NCBI GenBank assembly: GCA_029931535.1
Contig: JAQPZY010001164.1
Location: 478,501-542,500 of the forward strand
Length of the DNA stretch: 64,000 nt
Direction of reading: 5' to 3'
Source of the DNA: Margaritifera margaritifera
Taxonomy: Eukaryota; Mollusca; Bivalvia; Unionida; Margaritiferidae
Program-made: the position numbers and the translations under genes
The notes under the pieces: model-generated
Databases searched by the model: none
What the model was told of the DNA's origin: nothing
What the model saw: only the letters and a program-made list of their open reading frames with translations
Shown here: positions 61,057 through 64,000 of the stretch, piece after piece
Numbering within the stretch: position 1 is the first letter of the stretch
Layout: every line of letters starts with the position of its first letter

Positions 61057-61084
61057 CTGACGAAGAGCTCATTTAGTTCGAAAC
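61057..61084 (+). ncRNA. Hammerhead-like motif of a Penelope-like element
   Basis: CTGACGA (61057-61063), then GAGCT-CATTT-AGTTC forming a five-pair stem II with one G-T pair (61065-61079), then GAAAC (61080-61084). This is the order of the conserved hammerhead core. Hammerhead motifs are known in Penelope-like elements. Stems I and III were not established, so activity is uncertain. Confidence 0.45.
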
Positions 61085-61259
61085 GTTGGGATACGGTTTT
61101 GTATTTGCACCGTTATAAATAGTTGTCAATATATATTTTCTTTGCCTTTGCTATTGGTTTGCATTCCCTTGTCCTCTTCCACGAAGACCTTTAGAACCTG
61201 GCCCCATTTAGGGGCTAGGTAGTTGATAGTATTGGTGTCTTTTAACATAATCTCAATAT

Positions 61260-61370
<111 letters not shown>

Positions 61371-61566
61371 TCTTCTTCAAAGTACGCGGCTCGTTGCTGA
61401 CCAGCGAAAATTTGAAGACGCGGTATGACTTTATTGGAGAGTATTCCGCCAAAATTTCAATACTTGTTTCATAACCAAACACTTTTTACTCCAAGAGTAT
61501 TGAATTCACGAGGTTTTTGATTTACTTTTTCTTAAAAACAGTAACCAAGTAGTGGAAACTTGGTGC

Positions 61567-61757
61567 TGTCTAATAATAATGATAAGAACAAGAAGAATAA
61601 CAACAACAATAAGAGGAATAATAACAATAGGAACAACAACAATAATAATAAGATAAAGAGCAACAACAATAATAATATGAATAACAATAATAAGAACAAC
61701 AATGGTAATAATAACGATAACAACAGCAATAATGATAAGTACAAAAACAACAAAGAT

Positions 61758-61813
<56 letters not shown>

Positions 61814-61912
61814 CAATAATAATAGTGATATTACTCCTCCTACTACTATCTCTACAACAACAACTACAACTACTACTACTACTATTACTACTACTACTAG
61901 TAATATATGGAC
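61567..61912. repeat. Long trinucleotide-rich stretch (AAT/AAC, CAT, ACT)
   Basis: Degenerate AAT/AAC/AAG triplets (61570-61760), (CAT)n at about 61760-61812, then ACT/ACA triplets to 61905. Open frames on both strands (poly-Asn, poly-His, poly-Met, Leu-rich) are by-products of the repeat. Confidence 0.9.
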
Positions 61913-62639
61913 TTTCATTGCATTGTCGTAGTGTCTGTGCCTGCGTTTTGTGTCCGAGATTCACACTTCGTATTCATGAGGCATATTTCTTTTCGGGAAC
62001 TGCAGAAAATTGCATATTTAGCAGAAGTCGGCTTGGTTTTCTTGGTCAGGAGAACATGATCATTACTTTTTGACATATTCTAGAAATATTATGTATTATG
62101 TATACTAGAAAAAACTCTGCATCATGTATGTATGTTTAATAATACGCATTTACTTCTAAAACCTCTCTGCCGTGTCGTTTTGAGATATACTCATACATAA
62201 AAAAGAGCAATTAAAAAAACAAGCAAGCTGCAGGCTATGGTATATGTTCGACAAATACATGTATTATAAAAAGGCATTAATCACAGGGGAGCTTTTACCA
62301 ATAAAATGACCAACTAATGCGATATTTGCCTCCGGCATATGATACATATATATTTACAGAGCTTATGTATCGATGCTCTCTCGGCTGGATAAATTAAGTC
62401 CAAAATTGAAATCATCGGTATTTAAGTAGTAGCATTATACACCATGCATTTAGTACAGTACAGTGGAATATTTCCTTCAGAGTTCTTCAGTTATTAATTT
62501 TAAATCTTAAATAAAACCCAATGACTTTCTACTTAACACGGTCGAATAACGAAAATATACGTCTCTTGTAGCATGCTCACATATAAAAAAAGAAAAGAAG
62601 AAAGAAAAGGTTCAATTGTCTTCCTTGATATCAAGTACA
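61913..62639. other. Intergenic sequence
   Basis: No gene or repeat recognised. Confidence 0.5.
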
Positions 62640-62810
62640 ATAAAATTACTCTTGCTTTTGAATTTGTTTGCTTTTGAATTTTTAAATGCTTTAATAAATT
62701 CTGTTCTTGTACCTCACGAGAACGTTCAAAACTTTTTCCACAATGTGCAGACCATCAAAACTATAAAAATATCATTGAATATAACAAGTATGAAATACCC
62801 ATATTGTGTG

Positions 62811-63150
62811 CAGCATCCGAGGCCACACAAACCACAATAAAGTACAGCACACAATGTATGCAGCACCTGATGGCACACAAGACACAATATAGTACTCCCC
62901 ACACTGTGTTCAAAATCCGAGGGAACACAAACCACAATAAAGTACAGCACACAATGTCTGCAGCACCTGATGGCACACAAGACACAATATAGTACTCCCC
63001 ACACTGTGTTCAAAATCCGAGGGAACACAAACCACAATAAAGTAGAGCACACAATGTATGCAGCACCTGATGGCACACAAGACACAATATAGTACTCCCC
63101 ACACTGTGTTCAAAATCCGAGGGCACACAAACCACAATAAAGGGCAAAGT
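62811..63150. repeat. 100-bp period minisatellite made of two 50-bp subunits
   Basis: CAGCACCTGATGGCACACAA starts at 62861, 62961 and 63061, exactly 100 bp apart. Within each unit two 50-bp halves are diverged copies (CACACAAACCACAATAAAGT versus CACACAAGACACAATATAGT). The Cys/Val/Leu-rich minus frames over it are not genes. Confidence 0.92.
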
Positions 63151-63207
63151 GTATTTCTGTAACAGTGTAAGAGTTGGTGGCTGTGTGGTCCAAACCATGG
63201 TCTAAAG

Positions 63208-63309
63208 CAGTGGCTCCCAAACTTTTTGATCGCGAGCCTAAATACCATCTTTTGCGACCCAAAATGCAGAACCGGTAAAGGGTCGCGACCTGGGGTTTGG
63301 TGACCACTG
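63208..63309. mobile_element. hAT-type MITE (102 bp)
   Basis: Termini CAGTGGCTCCCAAAC and, reversed, CAGTGGTCACCAAAC. The flanks GTCTAAAG (63200-63207) and GTCTAATA (63310-63317) form an 8-bp target duplication with two changes. Copy 1 of the host repeat at 25400 shows the empty site (GGTCTAAAGTATGTAGC). Confidence 0.82.
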
Positions 63310-63405
63310 GTCTAATATAATTAGCCTTTTATCCGACACTTTGGGTTTGAGCCCCGCACTGAGGTAAATTTTTATCCAAACCTTTTTATAAATATACTCA
63401 GGGCC

Positions 63406-63855
63406 GAGCAAAATTTTTTTTGATCCACTTGTCCAGGACAAGTGGTTTCAGAAAATTAACTTATCCCACCAACCTTTTCACTTGTCCCAAATTTAAACAT
63501 TTGCGAAGATTTTATGAGATATTTGCACTTTAATCTATAGAAAGAATAAACAAAATGATGTACAACATATTTGAATCTTAAAAGAATTTAATTTTTCAAA
63601 AACATAGGTTGATATTATACATTTTGTTACATCAGAGGTTTTCAGTTTTTCATTGTCCAGGTATCTTATGTGTACTATTTCTTGTTCCAATACAGTAACA
63701 TCAGTACATGTACCTCCATCAGCAAGAATGGAAAGGAATGTACTGGAATTAGGACTTTCCCCAACTACACAGGCCTTGTGAGATAAAGAACTGTCAAGAG
63801 ACTTGATTGGTTTAATCCTGAATTTGTCAGTTCTATTGACAAATACACTGGTTGA
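63406..63855. other. Intergenic sequence
   Basis: Near-complementary 'cacttgtcca ggacaagtgg' palindrome at 63428-63447. No ORF of note. Confidence 0.5.
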
Positions 63856-63869
63856 ATAACAGCAACTTT

Positions 63870-64000
63870 TTTTTTTTTTTGGCGTTTAAAAACAATGAAA
63901 CTCTCCACTTCGATATAAAAGTACACCAAAACCTTACGGTGATTACTTGTGAGTTTGTTTCCTTTTTGGCCCAGTGATTCCACCATTTTCTATAAATTGA
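63870..64000 (+). repeat. Start of a fourth Polinton terminal-repeat copy (cut by the window end)
   Basis: AATGAAACTCTCCACTTCGATATAAAAGTACACCAAAACCTTACGG and what follows, to AGTGATTCCACC, match relic 3 at 43352-43455 in the same orientation. That includes the GTAAGG donor-like site on the minus strand, which is kept here. The rest lies outside the window. Confidence 0.7.

Larger units (their letters stand above)
62640..63405 (+). repeat. SINE-like dispersed repeat, copy 3, with nested insertion
   Basis: Same order as copy 1: CTTTTGAATTTGTTTG, CCATCAAAACTATAAAAATA, the minisatellite, GGCTGTGTGGTCCAAACCAT, then 'ttatccgaca ctttgggttt gagcccc'. It ends at ATATACTC near 63401, where similarity with copy 1 stops. 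A hAT MITE is inserted at 63208. Confidence 0.65.

Noticed and set aside
61506..62073. Long ORFs rich in Asn, His, Met or Leu, up to 152 codons
   Set aside because: Open only because trinucleotide repeats lack stops in several frames.
62726..63248. Overlapping Cys/Val/Leu-rich minus ORFs with repeated motifs
   Set aside because: They follow the 100-bp minisatellite in every frame; no membrane protein family fits and the unit length is not a multiple of three.

Overview
The window is nuclear DNA of an animal, most likely a mollusc or another lophotrochozoan. The reasons are two exons of a ferritin with splice signals, dense (AT)n, (GA)n, (GT)n and (AAT)n microsatellites, and decayed animal mobile elements of several classes: Polinton/Maverick, LINE, DIRS-type tyrosine-recombinase retroelement, Penelope-like element, hAT and other MITEs. 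I see no operons, rRNA, tRNA genes or CRISPR. The species cannot be fixed from sequence alone. Almost nothing in the window is an intact gene.

Layout. 1-2.8 kb: intergenic, with one minus-strand membrane-protein ORF that may be a host exon. 2.83-12.02 kb: Polinton relic 1, with inverted termini and a 6-bp target duplication (TGCAAT/TGCGAT). It carries a coiled-coil gene, a decayed zinc-knuckle gene, protein-primed DNA polymerase B, a BIR (inhibitor-of-apoptosis type) gene and basic/coiled-coil ORFs. 12.0-14.8 kb: intergenic, ending in a LINE tail. 14.83-about 19.76 kb: Polinton relic 2 in the opposite orientation. It holds the capsid module: major capsid protein, small basic GxGLG protein and penton, all on the minus strand and all broken. 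20.4-25.1 kb: a strikingly AT-rich block of decayed, divergently arranged ORFs of unknown origin, including leucine-rich repeats and a PIPIEE repeat protein. 25.3-31.3 kb: two inverted copies of a SINE-like dispersed repeat flank a Tx1/L1-like LINE. 31.6-32.5 kb: ferritin exons. About 34.7-45.1 kb: Polinton relic 3, with TIRs over 2 kb long, DNA polymerase B, a two-knuckle CCHC gene and a BIR(+RING) gene. 47.9-50.15 kb: DIRS relic (RT, RNase H, tyrosine recombinase). 56.2-57.3 kb: CR1-like LINE. 59.4-61.1 kb: Penelope-like relic with a hammerhead-like motif, split by a MITE. 62.6-63.4 kb: third copy of the SINE-like repeat, with a 100-bp minisatellite and a hAT MITE. 63.86 kb to the end: the start of a fourth Polinton terminal repeat.

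How the parts fit. Relics 1 and 3 are the same Polinton family with the same gene order: terminal coiled-coil gene, zinc-knuckle gene divergent from PolB, PolB, IAP. Relic 2 supplies the capsid end of a related element. The most unusual shared trait is that genes lying next to the terminal repeats end in a histone-type 3' stem-loop followed by a purine-rich block, in five places. This suggests these viral-like transposons used replication-dependent histone mRNA 3'-end processing. The carriage of a BIR-domain gene just downstream of PolB is the second notable trait.
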